From IMG/VR virus record IMGVR_UViG_3300029922_000288, positions 1-24,781 of that record: 24,781 bases of DNA; one strand, given 5' to 3'. The position numbers and the translations under genes are program-made. The notes under the pieces are model-generated. The model searched no databases. It was not told the DNA's origin and saw only the letters and a program-made list of their open reading frames with translations. Below, one piece after another: positions 1 to 6,036 of the stretch (within the stretch, counting starts at the first letter, position 1; the number at the start of each line of letters is the position of its first letter). This stretch comes from a virus.

Positions 1-167
1 TTCTATCCGACTGTAGTTCTTTAAGTTCGTTAGATTTAAGGCCACTTAAATCCGTAAAATCAATCGGAAAGTACTTTCTATATGATTGTTCATCATTAAA
101 GGAGATCAAATGGCCGGACACCCCAATATGGAACGAACAAAGGAAGATATATGAAGATAACTGTTGA
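1..167 (+). CDS. BspA-like leucine-rich repeat protein, C-terminal part (5' end outside window)
   Basis: An open frame runs in from the left edge (codons start at base 3) and stops at TGA 165-167. The visible 54 residues contain LRR-type segments (YFLYDCSSLKEI) and end in WPDTPIWNEQRKIYEDNC. The next gene ends almost identically (WPDTEVWNKQRKIYEDDR), so the two are tandem paralogs. BspA-type LRRs form a solenoid that usually binds protein or carbohydrate; the ligand here is unknown. The last 17 bases overlap the start of the next LRR gene, and the codons for QRKIYED also carry that gene's Shine-Dalgarno sequence. The partial call is secure; the function is not. Confidence 0.8.
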   Translation, partial: LSDCSSLSSLDLRPLKSVKSIGKYFLYDCSSLKEIKWPDTPIWNEQRKIYEDNC

Positions 168-663
168 TATGGAGCACGAGACATATATTGGTAATGAGTT
201 TTTAAGTGATCACAACATATCTCATATTAATTTTGTTAATGGCGGATGCGTTACTAAAATTTATGATGATTTCTTGCAACGTTGTGAATATTTAAGACAC
301 ATTGATTTAACTGGCTTAGAGAACGTCACCTTAATTGGTGATAATTTCCTATATGCGTGTGAATCATTAGAGATGATTGATTTCTCTGGATTAGAGGGCG
401 TCACCTTAATTGGAAGTTATTTCTTAGAGCGCTGTACATCTTTAAAATCGATTGATTTAAATCCTTTAAAGAACCTCACCTATATTGAGGATAGGTTCCT
501 ATATGGCTGTACATCTTTAAAATCGATTGATTTAAATCCTTTAAAAAATGTGAACTACATTGGTGATCATTTTCTACGTGGTTGCGAATCGTTAAAGGAT
601 ATCACGTGGCCTGACACAGAGGTGTGGAACAAACAAAGGAAGATATATGAAGATGACCGTTGA
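151..663 (+). CDS. BspA-like leucine-rich repeat protein (170 aa)
   Basis: The protein is nearly all repeat. Units of about 25 residues with the pattern FLxxCxSLxxIDLxxLxNVxxIGD cover roughly residues 35-150, as in BspA-like (LRR_5) proteins. The two central units are almost identical in DNA (75-bp period, near 431 and 506), a sign of recent repeat expansion. No signal peptide or membrane segment is visible, so it is probably cytoplasmic or released at lysis. The start ATG at 151 follows AAAGGAAG with good spacing and lies inside the end of the upstream paralog. Possible roles are a binding or adhesion solenoid or an effector of host interaction. The family call is firm, the role unknown. Confidence 0.85.
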   Translation: MKITVDMEHETYIGNEFLSDHNISHINFVNGGCVTKIYDDFLQRCEYLRHIDLTGLENVTLIGDNFLYACESLEMIDFSGLEGVTLIGSYFLERCTSLKSIDLNPLKNLTYIEDRFLYGCTSLKSIDLNPLKNVNYIGDHFLRGCESLKDITWPDTEVWNKQRKIYEDDR

Positions 664-664
664 T
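627..664 (+). repeat. Second copy of a gene-junction direct repeat (first copy 131-168)
   Basis: These 38 bases match 131-168 at all but a few positions. Each copy encodes the last residues of an LRR protein (WN.QRKIYED) and also holds a ribosome-binding site (AAAGGAAG) and start codon (ATGAAGAT) for a following frame. It marks the boundary of a tandemly duplicated gene unit of 496 bp. Confidence 0.85.
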
Positions 665-691
665 GTATTCCCTCCTTCCATACAGGTATAG
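647..691 (+). pseudogene. Stub of a third LRR gene copy (14 codons)
   Basis: The duplicated ribosome-binding site and ATG at 647 open a frame reading MKMTVDVFPPSIQV followed by TAG at 689. The first residues match the start of the 151-663 gene (MKITVDM), then similarity stops. It looks like the remaining start of a deleted third array member. A real 14-residue peptide is possible but unlikely. Confidence 0.5.
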
Positions 692-719
692 ATTCCAGAT
701 AAACTATCCTTGTACAGAG

Positions 720-736
720 GGTTACATTTTGTAACC
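720..736. promoter_or_regulatory. Perfect inverted repeat GGTTAC-N5-GTAACC
   Basis: Two 6-bp arms around ATTTT lie just upstream of the small membrane gene at 759. No T-run follows, so it is a poor terminator. It could be an operator, perhaps for the HTH protein encoded next to it; GGGTTAC also occurs upstream of that HTH gene (minus strand, near 1271-1277). Confidence 0.35.
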
Positions 737-758
737 ATCTCAAACACAAGGACATATG

Positions 759-932
759 ATGGAAGACTTTAAAAAATATATCATCGAACGATTTAAAGAA
801 AAAAACACCTATATCGGTCTAAGCGCATTCTTCGCGTCAATTCAGTACAAATATACAGATGCACTCGTCGATGACGCCGCATGTATGTTCGTTTTATTAT
901 GCGGCTTGGCTGTCATTTTTACTCGAGAATAG
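759..932 (+). CDS. Small membrane protein, holin-like (57 aa)
   Basis: The frame begins MEDFKKYIIERFKEKNTYIG and ends ITFTRE-like (VIFTRE). An alternative ATG sits one codon earlier at 756; AAGGA at 748-752 fits the 759 start better. A charged N-terminus is followed by two hydrophobic stretches (about residues 18-30 and 40-54) and a short charged tail. This resembles small phage holins, whose K..TY.GL...F motif precedes two helices and a final glutamate. Holins open the inner membrane for endolysin, but no endolysin is present in this window, so the role is tentative. The gene overlaps the 3' end of the opposing HTH gene by 14 bases. Confidence 0.6.
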   Translation: MEDFKKYIIERFKEKNTYIGLSAFFASIQYKYTDALVDDAACMFVLLCGLAVIFTRE

Positions 933-1224
933 GATCACAGCTTAGCTTTTCCTTGTTCTCGTTTATGAATTTTAACGCAGTCGTGTACGACACACGACAC
1001 TCACGAGCAATGTAATTGACACATTTACCACGCTTTAAAAGCGGCTTAACCTTCTTCACGGTTAATCTGCCTTTGCAAATAGGCGTTGTGTCAATAAAAT
1101 TCCTTATCATAAACTTATATAATGTGCTGTATTTAATATTTAATTCGTCGGATATTTCACGAACTGAAAACTCCATATTCCTTAAATGTTCAATTTTTTT
1201 CACATAATCTTTAGTTAAATACAT
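919..1224 (-). CDS. Small DNA-binding protein with two helix-turn-helix motifs (101 aa)
   Basis: Two HTH-like segments are visible: FSVREISDELNIKYSTLYKF (about residues 19-38) and CVNYIARECRVSYTTALKFI (about 68-87). Both have the Ile-small-x-x pattern seen in resolvase/Hin-type or transposase-type HTHs. There is no catalytic domain, so a regulator of phage transcription is most likely. The start is preceded by AAGAAGGCGG. It is the last gene of the minus-strand set and has its own 76-bp upstream gap holding a possible operator. It could instead be the DNA-binding remnant of a larger enzyme. Confidence 0.65.
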   Translation of the reverse strand: MYLTKDYVKKIEHLRNMEFSVREISDELNIKYSTLYKFMIRNFIDTTPICKGRLTVKKVKPLLKRGKCVNYIARECRVSYTTALKFINENKEKLSCDPILE

Positions 1225-1266
1225 ATCCGCCTTCTTGGTACTAAATTTATAAAATTATTTTATCAT

Positions 1267-1281
1267 ATTAGTAACCCTAAT
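1267..1281. promoter_or_regulatory. Possible operator ATTAG-N5-CTAAT
   Basis: This is a short inverted repeat in the 76-bp gap upstream of the double-HTH gene. Its centre contains GTAACCC, the reverse complement of the GGGTTAC found in the inverted repeat at 720-736. A self-regulating operator is possible; at this length chance cannot be excluded. Confidence 0.25.
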
Positions 1282-1300
1282 AGAAACATGAACGTATAAC

Positions 1301-1627
1301 TTATATTTTGTTCTCGATCTCCTCTAAATAATTCGCCACATCATGATACCCACGACTGAATGCAAGATTCTTCGCAGTTAAAGCAGGGTGTACAGTCTTT
1401 AACGTTACATCCGCCCCGTTGGCTATCAACAGCTTAACAATCTCCATGCGGCCCATGCTGGCAGCGAAATGTAATACCCTATTGCCCCATCGGTCAGGTG
1501 TGTTAATGTCGAACCCATCGTAAAGCACCTTGGAAACATCATCCAAATTATTTAGATTAATGGCGGAGTACATCGTGTTAAATAACAAATTCTGTTTTAT
1601 GATACGCGATGCATCAAGTGAGCACAT
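1301..1627 (-). CDS. Ankyrin-repeat protein (108 aa)
   Basis: Residues 21-100 hold two to three ankyrin units. The clearest is GNRVLHFAASMGRMEIVKLL followed by IANGADVTLK, with a weaker preceding unit (NLDDVSKVLYDGFDINTPD) and a partial final one. Ankyrin repeats bind proteins; no enzymatic domain is present. The start ATG follows AAAGGAAATAATC. It lies directly downstream of a 45-aa membrane peptide gene, whose stop is 2 bases upstream, so translation is probably coupled. It shares the operon with a larger ankyrin gene. Confidence 0.8.
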   Translation of the reverse strand: MCSLDASRIIKQNLLFNTMYSAINLNNLDDVSKVLYDGFDINTPDRWGNRVLHFAASMGRMEIVKLLIANGADVTLKTVHPALTAKNLAFSRGYHDVANYLEEIENKI

Positions 1628-1629
1628 GA

Positions 1630-1767
1630 TTATTTCCTTTTGTTGTGGATTATCTTGGCAGGGATAACCGATCTTGATTGATTATAAAGCTGCCGTAATG
1701 CCTTGATGCACAAACCAAAACATACGATCGATCCGACAAAACTAATAAGACTAATAACTTGATGCAT
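1630..1767 (-). CDS. Short single-pass membrane peptide (45 aa)
   Basis: The frame begins MHQVISLISFVGSIVCFGLC, a clear hydrophobic helix at residues 4-20, followed by a basic tail ending HNKRK. A strong ribosome-binding site (GAGAGG) lies 7 bases before the ATG. It fits exactly between two ankyrin genes, starting 2 bases after the stop of the 236-aa gene and ending 2 bases before the next start, so it belongs to the operon. No family is recognised; a membrane anchor or partner for an ankyrin protein is speculation. Confidence 0.6.
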   Translation of the reverse strand: MHQVISLISFVGSIVCFGLCIKALRQLYNQSRSVIPAKIIHNKRK

Positions 1768-1768
1768 T

Positions 1769-2479
1769 CTATTTTCCTCTCAATGATAATAAATAATCTT
1801 CAATATCTTTTTTGTTATGTCTCCGCGCCCACATCATGGGCGTTTCGCTAAATCTATCCTCCATATTTGTCATCGCTCCCGCCTCCACTAAAGCTTTGAC
1901 TATTTCAAGATGTCCCTTTAAACATGCAAGATGCAATGGCGTACAATCAGTCATGTCTAAAACATTAACAACATCCATTTCATATGTTTTCTTGAAATTA
2001 TGCGGCTTTGCGTGCTTACTAATTACTTCTTCCGTCATTTTTAATTTGCGCCTGTCTTGATTAACTTCATTCGCCTTATTTAAAAGCATATGAACCACAT
2101 CAAGATGACCGTTTAATGCAGCCCTATGAAGTGGCGTAGAATCATTTTTATTCCTTACATCAATCGATGCGCCTTTGTCTAACAACAATTGAACCATATC
2201 AACATCACCATTTTCACAAGCATTATGGAGAGGTGTTGTTTCAAAACTGTCACGCGTATTAACATTAGCACCATAGCTTAATAACAACTCTACCATTTGC
2301 GTGTTTCTGAAAAAAACAGCTATGGCTAATGGAGTGCTACCTCTTGCATTTTTTATGTGCGTACGATCAACAGGCTTGCCATTCTTGTCCGTCACACGCT
2401 CATCACTGTTTTTTAACAATTCACAAACAGCATCAAAGTCGTTATTTGTAACAGCAATTAATAATTCCGATTTGTTCAT
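1769..2479 (-). CDS. Ankyrin-repeat protein (236 aa)
   Basis: At least four good ankyrin units are visible: GSTPLAIAVFFRNTQMVELL (about 47-79), ETTPLHNACENGDVDMVQLL (80-112), DSTPLHRAALNGHLDVVHML (113-145) and DCTPLHLACLKGHLEIVKAL (from about 178), plus a degenerate final unit. A basic insertion of about 30 residues (TEEVISKHAKPHNFKK) separates units three and four. No signal peptide or enzyme domain is seen. Such proteins mediate protein-protein contact; in phages of intracellular bacteria they are sometimes proposed to act on eukaryotic hosts, but this copy could equally act inside the bacterium. AGGAA before the ATG supports the start. Confidence 0.9.
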   Translation of the reverse strand: MNKSELLIAVTNNDFDAVCELLKNSDERVTDKNGKPVDRTHIKNARGSTPLAIAVFFRNTQMVELLLSYGANVNTRDSFETTPLHNACENGDVDMVQLLLDKGASIDVRNKNDSTPLHRAALNGHLDVVHMLLNKANEVNQDRRKLKMTEEVISKHAKPHNFKKTYEMDVVNVLDMTDCTPLHLACLKGHLEIVKALVEAGAMTNMEDRFSETPMMWARRHNKKDIEDYLLSLRGK

Positions 2480-2480
2480 T

Positions 2481-2993
2481 CTAAATTCCTAATATCACAG
2501 ATTCGTTTACCCCAAATAGACTAAATCCATTTACACGATTATAGTACATTGGCAGCCAACCCAATCGCATTTGTTCACCATTAATTTGACGACGTAACCG
2601 CGTTACAACACTGCGCTCGTTATAAATGTTGTAAATCTGCACAACGTCGCCAGCATCAACATCGGGAATGTTTAATTCGCTTTCGGGGTTAACTAACGCC
2701 ATGTCATCAGGCGTTGTAGTCGGCAAGCCATCTAACCATCGATAAATCATATCAAACGTTAATGCCCTAGAATAGGCCATGTCCGACGTAGCAACACTAG
2801 CCACCGGCGAAGAGGGCACACACAATCCTTCCATGTCGTACTCAGGATTTACGATATGCATATCATTGACTACAGGATGACCTACATCCCTGCGCCACAT
2901 ATGGAGATCAATATCACTCAATGCTTGACTCGGATTAATTGAAATACATGCCAAAGACGATAATTTTAATAAAAAATATATGTTACGTTTCAT
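2481..2993 (-). CDS. Probably exported protein of unknown function (170 aa)
   Basis: The N-terminus MKRNIYFLLKLSSLACISIN is a basic-hydrophobic signal peptide, with a likely cleavage after SQA (residue 24). A lipoprotein reading (LAC, residues 14-16) is less likely because position -3 is serine. The mature part is acidic, with a repeated phrase (MHIVNPEYD and MALVNPESE) and a C-terminus (RLRRQINGEQMRLGWLPMYY) that reads like a compact beta domain. No family is recognised. It starts 2 bases after the ERF gene stops, so it is co-transcribed. An exported product in a recombination operon suggests an envelope or superinfection role, by inference only. Confidence 0.7.
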   Translation of the reverse strand: MKRNIYFLLKLSSLACISINPSQALSDIDLHMWRRDVGHPVVNDMHIVNPEYDMEGLCVPSSPVASVATSDMAYSRALTFDMIYRWLDGLPTTTPDDMALVNPESELNIPDVDAGDVVQIYNIYNERSVVTRLRRQINGEQMRLGWLPMYYNRVNGFSLFGVNESVILGI

Positions 2994-2995
2994 GA

Positions 2996-3589
2996 TTAAA
3001 CACTTTCAGGATTGTTATATAGATCTAATAAATAATCAAAATTTTCCACGGCATTTTTAACACTCTCAATGTTTGATGATGATATTTTATGCCGTTGAGT
3101 AAAATCTTTTATATCAACGCTGTACTCAGTGCATAAAGCCTGAAGCTTTACGACTAAAGGATTAATTTGCTTAACTTCGGGCGCTTTGTAATCCTTCGGC
3201 ATTGCACTTGCACCGTCATCATCTTCTTGCGCCAGGCCTAACATTGAACATATTGCATAACGTCTTATGTAGGTAATACCCGAACCTAATGCTTGCATTT
3301 CGTTACTTTGCTTAGACGCCTGTGCCTTAATAGGGAATATGGATCGAAGCCATTCACCACTGCTGTGAATGAGTAATGTTTCAAGCATCATCACCCTATT
3401 ATCATCCACCTGTAATAATTGAACTAAGGCTATCTCGGATTCAGCCAACACCGGTTTAACTTCAGATAAACAAGAAGCAAGGTCAGCATAACTGTACCCA
3501 TATGCTTGCTTGTCCCTTTTAAGTTGATTCATTTTTCCCTGAGCTATACTCAAAGCTTTTGCTATTTCTTTTACGCTTGGACTCATCAT
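2996..3589 (-). CDS. erf: ERF family single-strand annealing protein (197 aa)
   Basis: The hallmark ERF block is present: YSYADLASCLSEVKPVLAE at about residues 33-51, then QALGSGITYIRRYAICSMLG (99-118) followed by LAQEDDDGA. ERF proteins, first known from phage P22, anneal complementary single strands and promote circularisation or recombination of phage DNA. About 70 residues follow the core, normal for the family. It is first in the minus-strand operon, about 35 bases from a good promoter. An SSB gene lies at 10608, consistent with a phage annealing system. Start is ATG 3589 or the adjacent ATG 3586; the ribosome-binding site is weak (GAGA). Confidence 0.93.
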   Translation of the reverse strand: MMSPSVKEIAKALSIAQGKMNQLKRDKQAYGYSYADLASCLSEVKPVLAESEIALVQLLQVDDNRVMMLETLLIHSSGEWLRSIFPIKAQASKQSNEMQALGSGITYIRRYAICSMLGLAQEDDDGASAMPKDYKAPEVKQINPLVVKLQALCTEYSVDIKDFTQRHKISSSNIESVKNAVENFDYLLDLYNNPESV

Positions 3590-3623
3590 AATATAAAATC
3601 TCGTTCGTTGTGTTTACTGTCTT

Positions 3624-3652
3624 ATTAAAAATGTTTTAGCCAGCTTAGTCAA
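3624..3652 (-). promoter_or_regulatory. Sigma70-type promoter for the erf operon
   Basis: Read on the minus strand, TTGACT (3652-3647), a 17-bp spacer and TTTAAT (3629-3624) match the consensus at five of six positions in each box. Transcription would start near 3617 and give a short leader before the erf start at 3589. Confidence 0.7.
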
Positions 3653-3937
3653 GGAAAAAAAAGAGAACTTTTTTACTTAATAACAAAAAAAACAAACGAA
3701 AAAATTTCGTTAATAAAAATAAAAAAAAAGTAAAAAACAACAAAAACTAACAATATAAACATATGTAAAAAAGTGTGACAAAAAGGCAACGTCGATTAAT
3801 AAAAATGCATAGTTTTTATGCCGTTTGTTAGGCTGATTATGCCATCAAACCTAAGAGAACAGCCACGCATAAACGGTATCCTCCCATTTTGAATTTAATA
3901 AAATATCATATCTTGCCCCCTATCATTTGCTTTTGAG
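3653..3937. other. AT-rich A-tract control region; possible replication origin
   Basis: No gene is visible between the divergent operons. Positions 3653-3760 are dominated by A-tracts on the plus strand, expected to be bent and easily melted. They include an inverted repeat AACGAAA-AAA-TTTCGTT (about 3704-3720). Further right, CCGTTT...GGCTG and CAGCC...AAACGG (about 3821-3876) form an interrupted inverted repeat. This layout suits an origin or a regulated divergent promoter region; no known initiator-binding repeats were recognised. Confidence 0.4.
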
Positions 3938-3965
3938 TTCACGTTAAGGTGAGGTAGCTGATAAT
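3938..3965 (+). promoter_or_regulatory. Possible promoter for the rightward early operon
   Basis: TTCACG (3938-3943), a 16-bp spacer and GATAAT (3960-3965) lie just before the first plus-strand gene at 3983. The -35 box is only a partial match. Confidence 0.4.
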
Positions 3966-3982
3966 TATGACGGAGAGTTAAT

Positions 3983-4237
3983 ATGATTGACTCGTTTATA
4001 TATGACGCAACGCAATACACTACTCTAATCGCAATTTCACTACCTATAAATGATATATACATATTTGTAATGCATTACCTAAACAATATAGTAGACCCTA
4101 ACCTGTGCAACTCCACCATTGATTTCATTAAACAATTAAAGGTATACACACATGAAACGAAAAAAAACTGTAATATTCATACATTTTCTAATAACAATAG
4201 GTTCGTTCTGTACTATCTACCGACAACATCAAGATAA
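3983..4237 (+). CDS. Small protein of unknown function (84 aa)
   Basis: The start ATG follows GGAGAG with good spacing and is the first gene after the divergent control region. The N-terminal half is fairly hydrophobic (LIAISLPINDIYIFVMHYL, about residues 15-33) and may touch the membrane; the C-terminal half is polar. Its last 86 bases overlap the next gene in another frame, which is a lot even for a phage. Either both are real, or the distal part is not conserved, or a frameshift has split one gene. No family is recognised. Confidence 0.45.
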   Translation: MIDSFIYDATQYTTLIAISLPINDIYIFVMHYLNNIVDPNLCNSTIDFIKQLKVYTHETKKNCNIHTFSNNNRFVLYYLPTTSR

Positions 4238-4433
4238 TGTAATATGTATTAAAGACCTTGACCAATGCTACGAACAAATAGCAGAACTAAACAACATAAT
4301 TGATGAATATTGCATATGTACACATAAAGATTCGACGATACTAAAAAATCAAATAAACCTTAATGATGATTGTGCGCTTGAAGATCCATCGGAAGAAGAG
4401 AACGAAGAAGAGGACGAATACGAAATCATGTGA
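4152..4433 (+). CDS. Small membrane-anchored protein with acidic tail (93 aa)
   Basis: MKRKKTVIFIHFLITIGSFC is a basic start plus one hydrophobic helix (residues 6-22), so an N-terminal anchor or signal is likely. A short helical segment follows (LDQCYEQIAELNNIIDEYC), rich in cysteine, then a very acidic tail (DPSEEENEEEDEYEIM). AAAGG lies 9 bases before the ATG. Anchor plus short coil resembles inner-membrane spanins, and the out-of-frame overlap with its neighbour recalls spanin gene pairs, but no outer-membrane lipoprotein partner is visible. Function unknown. Confidence 0.55.
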   Translation: MKRKKTVIFIHFLITIGSFCTIYRQHQDNVICIKDLDQCYEQIAELNNIIDEYCICTHKDSTILKNQINLNDDCALEDPSEEENEEEDEYEIM

Positions 4434-4441
4434 TATCATCC

Positions 4442-4469
4442 TTAACAAATATGGTAAAAAGTGTATAAT
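4442..4469 (+). promoter_or_regulatory. Strong sigma70-type promoter
   Basis: TTAACA (4442-4447), a 16-bp spacer and a perfect TATAAT (4464-4469) predict a start near 4476. Codons at 4461-4478 would then be untranscribed or leaderless, which supports GTG 4518 as the true start of the next gene. Confidence 0.65.
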
Positions 4470-4517
4470 AATTTTATGCATTATGGACCAATCAAATTTA
4501 AACAAAAAGGGAAAAAC

Positions 4518-5486
4518 GTGTCAAAATTAATTAAAATTCAACAACATTTAAGTGTAGCCAATGTTTACGATTTCGCAGCGGCTAAAGGATGGATACCCTA
4601 TAGCAGCTGGCAATCAAGAATCGAGTATTTCATACATAAAAAACATGAGGGAAGATTAAGCATACCCGTCGACGCAACCTTTAAAGATATTCAAAGTAGA
4701 TTGCATCGCGTGCTTGAAAAAATAGCAGAACTCGAAGGAGTGAAGCCTACAAAAATTAATAAGGAATTTTTGGATTACATAACAGATAGACCAACAATTC
4801 TTGGCGATTCATCGACTCACTTCCCCGAACATATTGAATTGAAACATGAGGCCCCTCTCCTCCTTAATGATGTGCCCACCGGGGATTTCATATGCAAATC
4901 GGAAAAACTAGATTACGTACAAGAAGCGGAACTTTCGGACCTTGAAGACTTTAAAAATACCGCCCATGGAAGGCTATCTCATCTCGAAGAAGAATCAAGT
5001 AAAGTAAATGAAGAAGTAAAAAAAGAAGAAGAACATGACAGTAGAGATAGCAAAGGAAGATTTGCAAAAGGTAATAAACTTGGCGTAAAAGAAAACCTCA
5101 AGGGAGTGCGCTCCATCGACGTCCGTCAACACCGAGGATTCATTAATTCCCATGTTCCTGAACTGCTCGAAATGCTTGTAGAAGCCGCACTCGAGAAGAA
5201 AGATACGCAAGTGGCAATGTGGCTTGTTGGTAAAATCGTTCCAGATACTAAGGTCGCAACATATAGCTCTGGCGAATTGTTGAAAAGCATCGAGAACCTG
5301 ACAGACCTTAAGGATCAATCAGCTAGAGCCGTAGAAGAAGCTGTAACAGGTGAAGCGTCCTTAGAGGAAACAGGCATGATGCTTGAGCTATGTAAGAGCC
5401 ATAAGGTGATGATTGAAGCTGCTGATATTGAACCACTAGCTCAAGAGCTATCAAAGAAATTGGGTAAAGTATATGGCCAATCTTAA
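4518..5486 (+). CDS. Possible terminase small subunit / DUF5681-like protein (322 aa)
   Basis: GTG 4518 is chosen because AAAAAGGG precedes it by 6 bases and the promoter's -10 box overlaps the earlier GTG (4461) and its predicted start falls on ATG 4476; starting at 4461 would give 341 residues. The middle contains DSKGRFAKGNKLGVKENLKG, the GRFxxGNxxG motif typical of DUF5681-like phage proteins, often annotated as small terminases. It is followed by a helical stretch (PELLEMLVEAALEKKDTQVA) ending in a KIVPDTK-like segment. A charged low-complexity linker (EEESSKVNEEVKKEEE) separates an N-terminal helical domain (SWQSRIEYFIHK) from this part. Small terminases recognise phage DNA for packaging. 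It lies 9 kb from the large terminase and on the other strand, so the assignment is tentative. Confidence 0.6.
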   Translation: MSKLIKIQQHLSVANVYDFAAAKGWIPYSSWQSRIEYFIHKKHEGRLSIPVDATFKDIQSRLHRVLEKIAELEGVKPTKINKEFLDYITDRPTILGDSSTHFPEHIELKHEAPLLLNDVPTGDFICKSEKLDYVQEAELSDLEDFKNTAHGRLSHLEEESSKVNEEVKKEEEHDSRDSKGRFAKGNKLGVKENLKGVRSIDVRQHRGFINSHVPELLEMLVEAALEKKDTQVAMWLVGKIVPDTKVATYSSGELLKSIENLTDLKDQSARAVEEAVTGEASLEETGMMLELCKSHKVMIEAADIEPLAQELSKKLGKVYGQS

Positions 5487-5712
5487 GAAACGAGTTATAA
5501 CAGCCAAGGAATTGGTTGCAATGGCGGTAGATTCTGGCAATCAAGAGTTGGCTAAAAGGCTTATTGGTCTTGACAATACGATTGTGTTGAAGCCGATAAG
5601 CTTAAAGCGCAGATATTTCAGCGATCACAACGAAAGATTTATTAAGCCTAAGGAAACTAACTTTGGTGATGCGAAGGATGGTGATATTCCCCATCACCAA
5701 AATGCAAAATAG
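5473..5712 (+). CDS. Small protein of unknown function (79 aa)
   Basis: The frame overlaps the previous gene by 14 bases and continues with a helical start (KELVAMAVDSGNQELAKRLI) and a basic, polar end. No membrane segment or known motif is seen. Tight overlap with genes on both sides supports expression by translational coupling. A hairpin (GGTGAT...ATCACC) lies at its end, just before the next start. Confidence 0.5.
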   Translation: MANLKKRVITAKELVAMAVDSGNQELAKRLIGLDNTIVLKPISLKRRYFSDHNERFIKPKETNFGDAKDGDIPHHQNAK

Positions 5713-6001
5713 TGGATTTGAGAGGTTTGATCCTTCTGCGTGGTTTATTGGCCTAATCGATGATCCAGATGTTCTTATTGTGATGCGTGACTCCGGCCGG
5801 ATGAGAAAATACAAGAGGTATATGCGTTTATATGGGAAAAAAAGAGCTTACTCTGACTTTGAGTCTAAGAGCTGTGACATAGTTTGGATTTGGAATGATG
5901 AAATATCCGCATATCGTGGGTGGAGGATGCTACCGCCTTCTGCGACATCAGACGAACAGTTTGCGAGCTGTGATACTTTTGTAGAGGCCGGGAGTATTTA
6001 G
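5702..6001 (+). CDS. Small protein of unknown function (99 aa)
   Basis: ATG 5702 is taken as start because upstream ATGs lie inside the previous gene and give an unlikely N-terminus; an earlier start at 5663 would add 13 residues. The sequence is rich in aromatic and basic residues (MRKYKRYMRLYGKKRAY; CDIVWIWNDEISAYRGWRML). No known family is recognised. A 6-bp hairpin (GGTGAT/ATCACC) sits immediately upstream of the ATG and could affect initiation. Confidence 0.5.
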   Translation: MQNSGFERFDPSAWFIGLIDDPDVLIVMRDSGRMRKYKRYMRLYGKKRAYSDFESKSCDIVWIWNDEISAYRGWRMLPPSATSDEQFASCDTFVEAGSI

Positions 6002-6036
6002 ATGAAAAAATACAAGATGCAAAGGACGAATAGTTT

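Noticed and set aside
720-736. Terminator for the LRR genes
   Set aside because: The hairpin is short and has no T-run on either strand; kept as a possible operator.
1016-1207. Open frame on the plus strand opposite the HTH gene
   Set aside because: No ribosome-binding site or protein-like composition; it mirrors the real minus-strand gene.
4995-5318. 107-residue minus-strand frame opposite the terminase-like gene
   Set aside because: Ends in a run of Phe and Tyr that is simply the reverse of a Lys/Glu-rich coding stretch.
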